Shown here: piece by piece, positions 1-6,695 of the stretch
Layout: each line of letters opens with the position of its first letter
How positions within the stretch are numbered: position 1 is the stretch's first letter
From: a virus
DNA length: 44,656 nucleotides
Reading direction: 5' to 3' (one strand)
Virus record (IMG/VR): IMGVR_UViG_3300025889_000212
Location: 1-44,656 of that record
Position numbers and translations under genes: made by a program
The notes under the pieces: model-generated
Told to the model about the DNA's origin: nothing
Seen by the model: only the letters and a program-made list of their open reading frames with translations
Databases searched by the model: none

Positions 1-180
<180 letters not shown>

Positions 181-311
181 GTATAAACAGCCGTAGGCTG
201 TCCATGCGCTTAGAACCCCCGAAAGGGTCGGCAAGCTACCCTGCCTCACCCTAAAGGGTTTCGTGGCCTCCTAGGGCCATACAGGAGCTTCTAGAGGCAC
301 TTGAATAGAAG
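181..311. other. GC-richer segment with a series of small stem-loops
   Basis: No convincing open reading frame is present. Four short hairpins follow one another: CAGCC/GGCTG at 188-200, CCC-GAAA-GGG with a GNRA-type loop at 218-227, ACCC-TAAA-GGGT at 248-259, and CTTCTA/TAGAAG at 288-311. Base composition differs sharply from the AT block before it. It could be a structured leader RNA or a small non-coding RNA; the sense strand cannot be decided by eye. Confidence 0.35.
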
Positions 312-403
312 ACGTCCCCCTAGCTAATTTTTTGCGGATAAATTTGAGTTGCAATTCTCTTCGACATGACACCCCCGACTCCCCCTCCCTACCCCTAGCC
401 TAG

Positions 404-418
404 TGTTATAGTATAACA
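404..418. promoter_or_regulatory. 15-bp perfect palindrome, operator-like
   Basis: TGTTATA-G-TATAACA is a 7+1+7 dyad in non-coding DNA. A second dyad, ATTAGC-N4-GCTAAT, follows at 425-440. The architecture suits a dimeric repressor or a replication protein. No cognate protein is identifiable here apart from the small HTH-like gene product at 11756-11947. Confidence 0.4.
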
Positions 419-711
419 TTACATATTAGCACTAGCTAATGCGACCAATAGTGTACCGAGTAGTACAGTAATTAGTAATACTACTAACAAGCCAAAGGGG
501 GTGAATTAGTTGCATTTGAAACTATTAACCTCCCCCTAATATAAACAATCGCTTATATACAAAGCAGCTAATATATCCCATGCCTAAATTATGCACCATT
601 ATGGTGCGTTAATTGCCCGTGCTACTGGTGGCTCTGTGTGGCTCTCTGTGCCTGTTTTGCCCTTGCCTGTGGTGTTGCATACCCTTGTGGGCGATATGGG
701 CAAGGGCTGAG

Positions 712-720
712 TTATCCACA
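712..720 (+). promoter_or_regulatory. DnaA box 1
   Basis: The nonamer TTATCCACA is a perfect match to the strong E. coli DnaA box. It lies in non-coding DNA, 23 nt from a second identical box in the same orientation, and both are preceded by AG. Confidence 0.6.
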
Positions 721-734
721 AGCTAGCTTACTAG

Positions 735-743
735 TTATCCACA
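735..743 (+). promoter_or_regulatory. DnaA box 2
   Basis: Second perfect TTATCCACA nonamer, in direct orientation 23 nt after the first. Two exact copies this close together in a gene-free stretch are unlikely by chance and suggest recruitment of host DnaA. Confidence 0.6.
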
Positions 744-774
744 GTTTATTCTGTTCAGGTTGTATTGTCTTATT

Positions 775-787
775 AATCAATAGCTTA
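775..787 (+). promoter_or_regulatory. IHF-like site
   Basis: AATCAA-TAGC-TTA fits the IHF consensus WATCAANNNNTTR exactly and lies 32 nt after DnaA box 2. The consensus is short and fairly common in AT-rich DNA, so the call leans on context. Confidence 0.35.
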
Positions 788-818
788 TAATTATTTTTAT
801 GCATTCGTTTGCAAAAGC

Positions 819-846
819 TTGACGTGCTGCACGGGTGTGCTATTAT
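819..846 (+). promoter_or_regulatory. Early rightward sigma70 promoter
   Basis: TTGACG at 819-824, a 16-nt spacer, and TATTAT at 841-846. It sits about 75 nt before the first small gene at 924. The -35 box is preceded by AAAAGC, a context that recurs at other promoters of this genome. Confidence 0.7.
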
Positions 847-923
847 GTACTCATAGCCTAAGCAATACCGCTGAGGCAAAAAGCCGAGGCACACCGCTAA
901 GGCATGACAAGGGAGCATTAAAC

Positions 924-1142
924 ATGGCAAGCGATACCAACACAGTGATTAACACCCTGCGCAGCATTAACGATTATGACACCCTGTTAGCTGCTATCGA
1001 AACACTAGAGTCTGTCGTATATAACTTTGAAAATCCTGAATGCTCATGCGACTACTTGAGGGACGCAGCAGATACGGAGGTGGAAGCATACACAAGCGGA
1101 GCATATAAACTAATCAAAGCCCTGCGCTTAATGGCAGACTAA
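924..1142 (+). CDS. Hypothetical early protein, 72 aa
   Basis: First gene after the promoter at 819-846. I chose the ATG at 924 because AAGGGAG (909-915) is a good ribosome-binding site just upstream; an in-frame GTG/TTG extension to 819 would lie in the promoter. The product is acidic and probably helical, with two Cys near the middle (ECSCDY). I do not recognise a family. Its position suggests a host-takeover role, which is inference only. Confidence 0.7.
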   Translation: MASDTNTVINTLRSINDYDTLLAAIETLESVVYNFENPECSCDYLRDAADTEVEAYTSGAYKLIKALRLMAD

Positions 1143-1193
1143 AGCATAGCTTTTTAGAATGCCTTGTGTTATCATAGGGCATTCAATAAAGGC

Positions 1194-1208
1194 TAGGCAT
1201 AATGCCTA
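1194..1208. promoter_or_regulatory. 15-bp perfect palindrome between early genes
   Basis: TAGGCAT-A-ATGCCTA is a 7+1+7 dyad between the first two genes. A longer-range hairpin (GAATGCC at 1157-1163 with GGCATTC at 1178-1184) precedes it. No T-run follows either, so they look more like an operator or an mRNA-processing signal than a terminator. Confidence 0.4.
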
Positions 1209-1251
1209 AGCTAGGGCAGTTCGGTCATAACTTTTAACGGAGGATAGCACA

Positions 1252-1419
1252 ATGAGCATTGATATTATGGTGGATAGATTGCTAAGCGATGGATTTATTC
1301 TTTCGGCACGGTTGCCCAATGGCGACTTGTTCAAAATGCGGTATATGGATTATGGAATTCGGGAAGCTAAACAATTATTCCGTGCCGATTATAAGGCACA
1401 AGCTAACAAGGGAGCATGA
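1252..1419 (+). CDS. Small hypothetical protein, 55 aa
   Basis: The ATG at 1252 follows a clear CGGAGG ribosome-binding site (1238-1243). The product (MSIDIMVDRLLSDG...) has one predicted helix followed by a beta-like stretch and a basic C-terminus. It is not recognised. The next gene begins 3 nt after its stop, so the two are probably co-translated. Confidence 0.7.
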   Translation: MSIDIMVDRLLSDGFILSARLPNGDLFKMRYMDYGIREAKQLFRADYKAQANKGA

Positions 1420-1422
1420 ACA

Positions 1423-1548
1423 ATGTATGCCACTTACTTTTATAATTTCGATTATTCGGTTCATTCTGCAACACTGGAAGAGGCACAAGAGATGGGCAGG
1501 AAATCGGGATTTCAATACAAGATTTACAAACTGGAAAATAAAGCTTGA
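1423..1548 (+). CDS. Small hypothetical protein, 41 aa
   Basis: Very short gene rich in aromatic residues (five Tyr and four Phe), starting at ATG 1423 behind GGAG at 1411-1414. Its TGA stop (1546-1548) lies inside the -35 box of the next promoter. No family recognised; support comes from the ribosome site, tight spacing and fit with neighbours. Confidence 0.55.
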   Translation: MYATYFYNFDYSVHSATLEEAQEMGRKSGFQYKIYKLENKA

Positions 1549-1573
1549 CAGATACTAACTAACCTGATACGAT
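1545..1573 (+). promoter_or_regulatory. Sigma70 promoter
   Basis: TTGACA at 1545-1550, a 17-nt spacer, and TACGAT at 1568-1573. The -35 box overlaps the stop codon of the preceding gene and is preceded by AAAGC. It should drive the gene at 1599 and those after it. Confidence 0.7.
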
Positions 1574-1598
1574 ACACAAACAATCAACAGAGGTTATT

Positions 1599-1778
1599 AT
1601 GTTTAAGGTAGTGGAAAAAGACAATCATTTAGCGGTGCATTGCATATGCGATACGATGGAACGCGCTGAACGATGGATAAATGTAAATGCCGTGGAGTAT
1701 TGCCAGAAAGGGTATTTCATGGACAAAACACTCACCCCAGAAAGCTTCACCATACAAACACAAACACCTAAAGGATAA
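1599..1778 (+). CDS. Small hypothetical protein, 59 aa
   Basis: ATG at 1599 sits about 20 nt after the expected transcription start of the promoter at 1545-1573, with AGAGG upstream. The product contains HCIC and YCQ cysteines and a Thr/Gln-rich tail. No known domain is visible. Confidence 0.65.
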   Translation: MFKVVEKDNHLAVHCICDTMERAERWINVNAVEYCQKGYFMDKTLTPESFTIQTQTPKG

Positions 1779-1782
1779 GACA

Positions 1783-1953
1783 ATGACTAGGCAAGATTAT
1801 TTAGATAAACATCCACAATATAACAGCCAAGAATGGTGTGTACAAAAGGTTGGCGAAGGTCTTGGGTGGTGGCATTGGAGAGCGTTATACATAGGCGGAA
1901 CATTTTCAGAGCGATATAGCATTAAACTTTCACAATCATATTGGAGAAAATAG
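1783..1953 (+). CDS. Small hypothetical protein, 56 aa
   Basis: Start is ATG 1783, preceded by AAAGGATAAG; the longer in-frame upstream extension overlaps the previous gene and lacks a ribosome site. The product is Trp-rich (GWWHWRALYIGG) with a Tyr/Lys tail. Function unknown. The next gene starts 2 nt after its stop. Confidence 0.65.
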   Translation: MTRQDYLDKHPQYNSQEWCVQKVGEGLGWWHWRALYIGGTFSERYSIKLSQSYWRK

Positions 1954-1955
1954 AG

Positions 1956-2285
1956 ATGAAAAAGACAGTTAATTACTATGATTTTGTACGTGCTTTCCAA
2001 GATGCAGGGCGCGGGGATCAATTCAGCCTAAAAGCATTGGGAGCTCTCTTCGACTACCTTGAGGAATATGAGGAGAGCTGCGGGGAGGAAATAGAATTGG
2101 ACGTTGTTGCCATATGCTGCGACTGGAGGGAAGAACACTGGCAAGATATTGCAGACAATTACAACGTAGACTTGTCCGACTGTGGTGATGAACAGGAAAA
2201 ACTAGAAGCAGTGGAAGCTTTTCTAGAATATCACACGCAATACGTGGGCATGGATGAGGGCGTATTTATATACGTGGCATTCTAA
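1956..2285 (+). CDS. Acidic conserved phage protein, 109 aa
   Basis: ATG 1956 follows GGAG at 1943-1946. The protein is strongly acidic (27 Asp/Glu against 7 Lys/Arg). The N-terminal VNYYDFVRAFQDAGR and ELDVVAICCDW segments look like a family I recall from many phages, without known function. The charge would suit a DNA mimic or an inhibitor of a host nucleic-acid enzyme, but this is inference. I did not call it ArdA because no diagnostic motif is visible. Confidence 0.75.
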   Translation: MKKTVNYYDFVRAFQDAGRGDQFSLKALGALFDYLEEYEESCGEEIELDVVAICCDWREEHWQDIADNYNVDLSDCGDEQEKLEAVEAFLEYHTQYVGMDEGVFIYVAF

Positions 2286-2308
2286 GCTAGTGCGGTCATC
2301 ATTCGCTA

Positions 2309-2337
2309 TTGACAACGGCAACAATTCATGATATATT
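2309..2337 (+). promoter_or_regulatory. Sigma70 promoter
   Basis: TTGACA at 2309-2314, a 17-nt spacer, and TATATT at 2332-2337 with an upstream TGA (extended -10 character). The segment from CATGATATATTGA to GGAGATTAAAATG is nearly repeated before the gene at 2899. Confidence 0.75.
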
Positions 2338-2359
2338 GACAAACTAAACGGAGATTAAA

Positions 2360-2842
2360 ATGCACACTGAAACAATATCTATTTATAAATTTAATGAATT
2401 ATCCGACTCCGCAAAACAAAGGGCAATATCAGACTGGCGGAATGATGGCACGGAATTCCCGTGGTTCGATGAATACATGGCAAGCCTTAAAGAATTCTGC
2501 AAGCATTTTAACGTGAGCATTAAAGATTATTCAGTGGGCACAGGCTGTCATTCTTATGTAGATACGGATGCAAAAAACATACATTTTCGACATATTAAAC
2601 TGCATGAATTTAGTCCAGAATATATGCCAACTGGATTCTGTTCAGACATTGCACTCTGGGGAACATTCTATAAAGACTTTAAGGCTACTGGGTGCGCATT
2701 GCAGGCTTTCAATTATGCCATTGATGCTTGGGTTCGGGACATTTTGGCAGACATGGAGTATCAAGAGAGCGATGAGGCTATAAGCGAAAGTATAGAGTGC
2801 AATGAGTATGAATTCACAGAAGACGGCGAGCTATGGAATTAA
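2360..2842 (+). CDS. Conserved phage protein of unknown function, 160 aa
   Basis: ATG 2360 follows GGAGATTAAA. The N-terminus reads IYKFNELSDSAKQRAISDW, a pattern I associate with a widespread phage/plasmid protein family with no firm function. The C-terminal third is acidic. It has its own promoter at 2309-2337, so it is probably an early product. A different-frame ORF inside it (2568-2783) is a shadow. Confidence 0.8.
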   Translation: MHTETISIYKFNELSDSAKQRAISDWRNDGTEFPWFDEYMASLKEFCKHFNVSIKDYSVGTGCHSYVDTDAKNIHFRHIKLHEFSPEYMPTGFCSDIALWGTFYKDFKATGCALQAFNYAIDAWVRDILADMEYQESDEAISESIECNEYEFTEDGELWN

Positions 2843-2843
2843 G

Positions 2844-2872
2844 CCGACAGCTATACAATAACATGATATATT
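2844..2872 (+). promoter_or_regulatory. Probable sigma70 promoter with extended -10
   Basis: CCGACA at 2844-2849, a 17-nt spacer and TATATT at 2867-2872 preceded by TGA. The -10 context CATGATATATTGA is identical to the promoter at 2309-2337. The -35 is weaker (4 of 6). Confidence 0.55.
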
Positions 2873-2898
2873 GATAGACACTCACAAAGGAGATTAAA

Positions 2899-3117
2899 AT
2901 GGGTAATATGGCATATTGCAGATTTGAAAATACACTGGCAGACCTTGAGGATTGTCAAGATAATTTTAATAGGGTTGAATCAATTGAGGAGGCACAGGCA
3001 GCTATTGACCTTTACAGGCTATGCGCCACAATTACAAACGAGGTTAGCTTGTCGCGCCTTGAGCGCAAGCTCAAAGAATTGGAACAGGAGCTAGAAGAGG
3101 ATGAAGACGATGAATAA
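2899..3117 (+). CDS. Conserved small acidic phage protein, 72 aa
   Basis: ATG 2899 follows AAGGAGATTAAA. The start MGNMAYCRFENTLADLEDC looks like a family I recall from many phages, usually annotated as hypothetical. The C-terminus is a highly charged helix ending in a Glu/Asp tract. It is the second gene with the duplicated promoter and ribosome-site cassette. Its end overlaps the next gene by 8 nt. Confidence 0.8.
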   Translation: MGNMAYCRFENTLADLEDCQDNFNRVESIEEAQAAIDLYRLCATITNEVSLSRLERKLKELEQELEEDEDDE

Positions 3118-3250
3118 ATACAAAATCTACCTGAATGAGGGCCTTATTGCTGAGGGTGAATACAAATCAGAGTATGAAGCACGGAAAGCATTTGCAGCAC
3201 TGTTCAAAATTAACATTAGACATTTTACAGCAGAAGAGGTGGCACAATGA
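3110..3250 (+). CDS. Small hypothetical protein, 46 aa
   Basis: ATG 3110 overlaps the end of the previous gene and follows AGAGGATGAAG, a plausible ribosome site. The product (MNKYKIYLNEGLIAEGEYKS...) looks like a compact alpha/beta peptide. Its stop TGA overlaps the next ATG (ATGA at 3247-3250), the signature of a coupled pair. Confidence 0.6.
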   Translation: MNKYKIYLNEGLIAEGEYKSEYEARKAFAALFKINIRHFTAEEVAQ

Positions 3251-3402
3251 ATAGCAATCAATATAAACTAGGCGTTAGGTTGAATCAAATGGACTGTGAG
3301 GATAGCTTGGGCTATCATAAGAAAGCTGAACGATGGGACAACATCGGGATTATTGTAGGTGTCATCGGCTTCGCCGTTGTGTTATACTCTTTCCTCTTTT
3401 AA
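3247..3402 (+). CDS. Small membrane protein, 51 aa
   Basis: Starts with ATGA overlap to the previous gene. Residues about 32-51 are a strong hydrophobic segment (NIGIIVGVIGFAVVLYSFLF) that runs to the C-terminus; the N-terminus is charged. This predicts a tail-anchored inner-membrane peptide. Function unknown; one of several tiny membrane proteins in this early block. Confidence 0.6.
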   Translation: MNSNQYKLGVRLNQMDCEDSLGYHKKAERWDNIGIIVGVIGFAVVLYSFLF

Positions 3403-3412
3403 GGAGATTGAT

Positions 3413-3595
3413 GTGAAATATGTGCGCTACATTAAAGACGACAATGCTTTTATGCGGAAAGGGGACATCGGAATCGTAGAAAAGGAACACGACAGTGGCG
3501 ACTTAGAGGTGAGGTGGCTAAATCCAATACAGCCTCATATAGAAAGCGTTCCTACTTGGTTTGTGATGCGTGCCAATGTTGAGGTGATTGAATGA
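3413..3595 (+). CDS. Small hypothetical protein with GTG start, 60 aa
   Basis: No ATG fits the ribosome site; AAGGAG at 3401-3406 points to GTG 3413 (6-nt gap). The product begins VKYVRYIKDDNAFMRKGDIG and contains a beta-rich, SH3-like pattern with a WF near the end. The family is not recognised. It ends in an ATGA overlap with the next gene. Confidence 0.65.
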   Translation: MKYVRYIKDDNAFMRKGDIGIVEKEHDSGDLEVRWLNPIQPHIESVPTWFVMRANVEVIE

Positions 3596-3681
3596 AGCGA
3601 TATTCTGTAAACATTGTTGACACCCTGCTTGGTATTATCGTTGTGGGAATTGTTATTTATATAACACTGGGGAATCTATGA
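3592..3681 (+). CDS. Tiny membrane peptide, 29 aa
   Basis: ATG 3592 overlaps the previous stop (ATGA) and its own stop overlaps the next ATG. The sequence is a short polar N-terminus followed by a hydrophobic segment (LLGIIVVGIVIYITL). It is too short for homology; the evidence is the two-sided coupling and the clean transmembrane profile. Confidence 0.5.
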   Translation: MKRYSVNIVDTLLGIIVVGIVIYITLGNL

Positions 3682-3770
3682 AAGAAAAACTATCTGATAT
3701 GGTTGGCACAATGATTTTGTGTGCGGTGTGGGTAATGATTCTTTATTTTCTATTTTGGAGTACGACATGA
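3678..3770 (+). CDS. Tiny membrane peptide, 30 aa
   Basis: ATGA-coupled to the genes on both sides. After MKEKLSD it is hydrophobic (MILCAVWVMILYFLFW), a single predicted membrane span. Together with the 29-aa peptide before it, it could form a two-component membrane unit. Function unknown. Confidence 0.5.
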   Translation: MKEKLSDMVGTMILCAVWVMILYFLFWSTT

Positions 3771-3961
3771 GATGTAGGGCTTGCGATTCATCTATTGAGG
3801 GGCGACCACGGATGGTGATGGATGAAAATAAATTCACTCATGTCTTAATTGACGACCTATGCGGATATTGCATAGTTCAATCAAAGCTCAAGTATTCAGA
3901 TGATGATTTGAGGGATGTATACACAGGAGTTCAATATGCGAATTTCAAGGTCATTCGTTAA
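3767..3961 (+). CDS. Small zinc-finger-like protein, 64 aa
   Basis: ATG 3767 overlaps the previous stop. Two Cys pairs (CRAC at residues 3-6 and CGYC further on) suggest a treble-clef or zinc-ribbon fold. The 3' end overlaps the primase start at 3936 by 26 nt. The specific family is not recognised. Confidence 0.6.
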   Translation: MRCRACDSSIEGRPRMVMDENKFTHVLIDDLCGYCIVQSKLKYSDDDLRDVYTGVQYANFKVIR

Positions 3962-4718
3962 GGAACATGCCCCGACAGATGGAATAGTTAGGGTTAATCA
4001 TAACGAGAATGGGTGTGTAGGCGACAGCGAGAGCTGCGTCATTAGAAACGAGGGTGGCAGGATTAGTGCTAAGTGCTATCGTTGTGGTGGGTGGCAGGTT
4101 ATAGACAATGACTCGTTCAATCCTGCACGGGTTGCTTCGGTCATCAAGCGTGAAGCACAACTACCAAGCGACTGTGTTCCTGCATGGCACACAATGCCAC
4201 GACAGGGCAGGGAATGGCTAGACAAGGCACACATAGGGCAAAGCCTTTGTGATTCCGTAGGAGTGCAATGGAGTGAGCGTACACAGCGTATGTACATCCC
4301 TGCTCGAAACATCTATCAACAGTGGTGGGTGGGGCGTAGCTTTTCCACTAACGAGGCACGGTACAAAACATTAGCAACGCTAAAGGATAGTTGCTTTGCT
4401 ATTAGCTTTGTTAATAGAAACAAACTGAGCAACAGGATTTGGATTGTTGAGGACTTACTGAGTATGTATCGTGTAGCACAGGCAGGCAACGACTGTATGG
4501 CTCTATGCACCACGACAATTAGCGACAAGGCTATTGCAATGCTTGCTAAGTTGGGGTATAATAAGGCTACTCTTAGCTTAGACAATGACAATCCGCAAGT
4601 GATTATGGCTAACAGTAAGATTGCACAGCGACTAGGATGGATGAAGGATGTATGCAGGTCGGATTTAACGACTGACCCCAAGTATTATTCCCCTGACGAA
4701 CTGAAGGAGATGGTATGA
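3936..4718 (+). CDS. DNA primase (zinc ribbon and TOPRIM), 260 aa
   Basis: Makes RNA primers for lagging-strand synthesis. Residues 27-50 form a zinc ribbon (C27, C34, C47, C50). The TOPRIM core shows the IVED glutamate motif at 170-173 and LDND at 215-218, the acidic metal-binding residues. This corresponds to the N-terminal half of T7 gp4; the helicase half is a separate gene at 5134. I chose ATG 3936 because AGGAG (3925-3929) lies just upstream. The stop overlaps the HNH gene's ATG. Confidence 0.9.
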   Translation: MRISRSFVKEHAPTDGIVRVNHNENGCVGDSESCVIRNEGGRISAKCYRCGGWQVIDNDSFNPARVASVIKREAQLPSDCVPAWHTMPRQGREWLDKAHIGQSLCDSVGVQWSERTQRMYIPARNIYQQWWVGRSFSTNEARYKTLATLKDSCFAISFVNRNKLSNRIWIVEDLLSMYRVAQAGNDCMALCTTTISDKAIAMLAKLGYNKATLSLDNDNPQVIMANSKIAQRLGWMKDVCRSDLTTDPKYYSPDELKEMV

Positions 4719-5137
4719 AAACTGATGAAGAGAAACGAGAGCGTTGGAAATTGTACAGTCGTGAGTATTATAGAAAGAATAAAGAAAAGGTAGATGCTAC
4801 TAAAATATCCTACCGTAAGATTCAAAGCCCTGCAGTTGCATTAGTAAAAGAAGCTCGTAAACGTGCAAAGAAACGTGGCGTTCCATGCACCATAACTGTT
4901 GACGACATTGTGCTTCCAAAGAAATGCCCGATACTAAAAATAAAATTAGTTGTTGGGCGCGGGAAGAAACAACATGGCTCGTATTCTCTTGACAGGATTG
5001 TGCCTGAGCTTGGATATGTTGTAGGAAACATTATTGTGATGAGTGATTTGGCTAACACAATGAAGAATGCTGCAAATAAGGAGATGTTGTTGAGGTTTTG
5101 TAAGAATGCACCAAAAATATACGGAGATTGTAGATGA
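4715..5137 (+). CDS. HNH-type endonuclease between primase and helicase, 140 aa
   Basis: The C-terminal half carries the pattern SLDRIVPELGYVVGN...MSDLANTMK of a common phage HNH/intron-type nuclease family (usual form SLDRIDxxKGYxxGNxxxxS). The N-terminus is very basic and probably binds DNA. The clear HNH residues are degenerate: no His is visible next to the CPIL segment. The gene is ATGA-coupled on both sides (4715-4718, 5134-5137), so it has inserted cleanly between two replication genes. Confidence 0.75.
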   Translation: MKTDEEKRERWKLYSREYYRKNKEKVDATKISYRKIQSPAVALVKEARKRAKKRGVPCTITVDDIVLPKKCPILKIKLVVGRGKKQHGSYSLDRIVPELGYVVGNIIVMSDLANTMKNAANKEMLLRFCKNAPKIYGDCR

Positions 5138-6369
5138 TTGACATTGAGATTGTTAGAGCACTTTCACAGCGCGATAACTTTGTCAAGTATAAACGATTCA
5201 TCAAGCAAGAGGCTCTGAGCCGTGAGGCATTCGAGATTCTTGACTGGTATGGTGAGTGGTTTAAGCTTCACAGAGATGCGCAAGTAGTTGATTACCAAAG
5301 CTTTGCCCCTTATGTACTGGTGAGCAAGCTTGGTGGCAGTAAGCCTGAACGACTGGAGATTATTAAACAATGGCTGAACGAGTTAAACAATGACGCAGAT
5401 GAGGACACAGTTGCTACAGTCATCCGTTCACTCGCTACGCGCTTCCATGCCAATGAAATTGCAAGCAAGGCGTTGGCAGTTGTGGATGGCAAAGAGGACA
5501 CTCTTGAGCAGATTGAGGCGCAGCTATCCAAGTATCATCAGGACTGCGGTAAGGTAGAGGATGATGATGACTACATTGTATCTGATGACATCATGGAGAT
5601 GTTGGCAGAGGCTAAGGCTTCTGGGTACAAATGGCGATTAAACGCTCTCAATGAGTCTCTAGGCGATTTAAGGCAGGGGGACTTGGTGGTGGTAGCCACT
5701 CGACCCGATACGGGCAAGACGACCTTCCTAGCGAGCGAGAGCACGTTCATCGCTGAGCAGATGCCGAAAGAGAAAGTTGTGCTATGGCTGAACAATGAGG
5801 AAGCAGGTAAGAAGGTTAAGCGTAGGATTGTGCAGTCTGCTCTTGGCATCACTACCCGCACCATGTTTGAGAAGCCTGAGAAGGTACGGGATGTATGGGC
5901 TGAACGGATGGGACGACCTGACAAGTTCATCCTGTTTGACAAGGCTGACGTATCTGTGTACGATGTAGAGAATCTGTTCGAGAAGTATGACGTAGGCTTG
6001 ATTGTGTTCGACCAGCTGTGGAAAGTACATGGCTTTGAGCGTGAGGCAGGTAATGAGGTGACACGTCAAACTATGATTTTTAATTGGGCACGAGAGCTTG
6101 CTAAGAAATACGCTCCGGTCATCACTGTCCACCAAGCTGACGGCTCTGCTGAGGGTGTGAAGTGGATTGATATGAGCAAGCTGTATGGCTCTAAGACTGG
6201 TGTGCAGGGTGAGGCTGACGCTATCATCACCATCGGACGATTGCCAGAGGAAGGCAACAAGCGGTATCTGTATGTTCCAAAGAACAAGCTAGACGGCAAC
6301 AACCAAGCGTTTCGGAACGGACGTTTCGAGATTGAAATTCAACCTGAGATTGGGAGATTCAAAGAATGA
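5134..6369 (+). CDS. Replicative DNA helicase, DnaB/T7 gp4 type, 411 aa
   Basis: RecA-fold hexameric helicase that unwinds DNA at the fork. Walker A is TRPDTGKT at residues 189-196, Walker B is LIVFDQ at 289-294, the sensor-like HQ lies at 333-334, and YGSKTGVQGEADA follows at 351-363. The N-terminal 180 residues resemble a helical DnaB-like domain, and no primase domain is fused. The Walker A loop lacks the usual first Gly but matches the DnaB form. ATGA-coupled to the HNH gene and to the next gene. Confidence 0.92.
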   Translation: MIDIEIVRALSQRDNFVKYKRFIKQEALSREAFEILDWYGEWFKLHRDAQVVDYQSFAPYVLVSKLGGSKPERLEIIKQWLNELNNDADEDTVATVIRSLATRFHANEIASKALAVVDGKEDTLEQIEAQLSKYHQDCGKVEDDDDYIVSDDIMEMLAEAKASGYKWRLNALNESLGDLRQGDLVVVATRPDTGKTTFLASESTFIAEQMPKEKVVLWLNNEEAGKKVKRRIVQSALGITTRTMFEKPEKVRDVWAERMGRPDKFILFDKADVSVYDVENLFEKYDVGLIVFDQLWKVHGFEREAGNEVTRQTMIFNWARELAKKYAPVITVHQADGSAEGVKWIDMSKLYGSKTGVQGEADAIITIGRLPEEGNKRYLYVPKNKLDGNNQAFRNGRFEIEIQPEIGRFKE

Positions 6370-6599
6370 GTACACGATGGGATAGCCCCGAAGACTATAC
6401 ATTAGAGGATTCTTATGCAGAGAAGTTTGACGACAAGGACTGGAAAGACCTTGTTCCAGACATGATAGTTTACTTTGAGATGAAGCCGCATGAGCTTGAT
6501 TCCTTTAAGGAATGGTGGGTGGAACGTGAGGTCTGCAACCACGACAAGGACAATGATGACTATTTGGCAGACCAAGCATGGGCTGACTACAACAGTTGA
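6366..6599 (+). CDS. Acidic hypothetical protein, 77 aa
   Basis: ATG 6366 overlaps the helicase stop (ATGA). The product is rich in Asp, Glu and Trp and lacks Lys/Arg clusters. It is the last gene before the AT-rich polymerase leader; its TGA stop lies in the -35 box of the next promoter. Unknown function; co-expression with helicase is expected. Confidence 0.75.
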   Translation: MSTRWDSPEDYTLEDSYAEKFDDKDWKDLVPDMIVYFEMKPHELDSFKEWWVEREVCNHDKDNDDYLADQAWADYNS

Positions 6600-6624
6600 C
6601 AGACTTGTTTTTAGCTTGTATAAT
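6596..6624 (+). promoter_or_regulatory. Perfect-consensus sigma70 promoter before DNA polymerase
   Basis: TTGACA at 6596-6601, a 17-nt spacer, TATAAT at 6619-6624. It directs transcription into an AT-rich leader and then the polymerase gene at 6696. Perfect boxes with optimum spacing imply strong recognition by host RNA polymerase. Confidence 0.85.
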
Positions 6625-6632
6625 GCTTTTAG

Positions 6633-6690
6633 AAGCTCTTATATATAATATATATATATATAAATATATAGCTTTTAATATAATATAGGA
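6633..6690. repeat. Internal AT-rich element related to the genome ends
   Basis: ATATATAAATATATA at 6656-6670 is identical to positions 1-15. AGCTTTTAATATA at 6670-6682 is the reverse complement of 34-46. AAGCTCTTATATAT at 6633-6646 matches 66-80 with one base missing. So the polymerase leader carries a rearranged copy of the terminal AT-rich block. Confidence 0.6.
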
Positions 6691-6695
6691 TTAGT

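Noticed and set aside
1956-2285. Calling the acidic protein an ArdA antirestriction protein
   Set aside because: Only charge supports this; no ArdA signature was recognised, so it stays a hypothetical protein.
3600-3650. TTGACA followed by TATTAT near 3628
   Set aside because: The spacer is only about 10 nt, too short for sigma70 recognition, and it lies inside a small gene.
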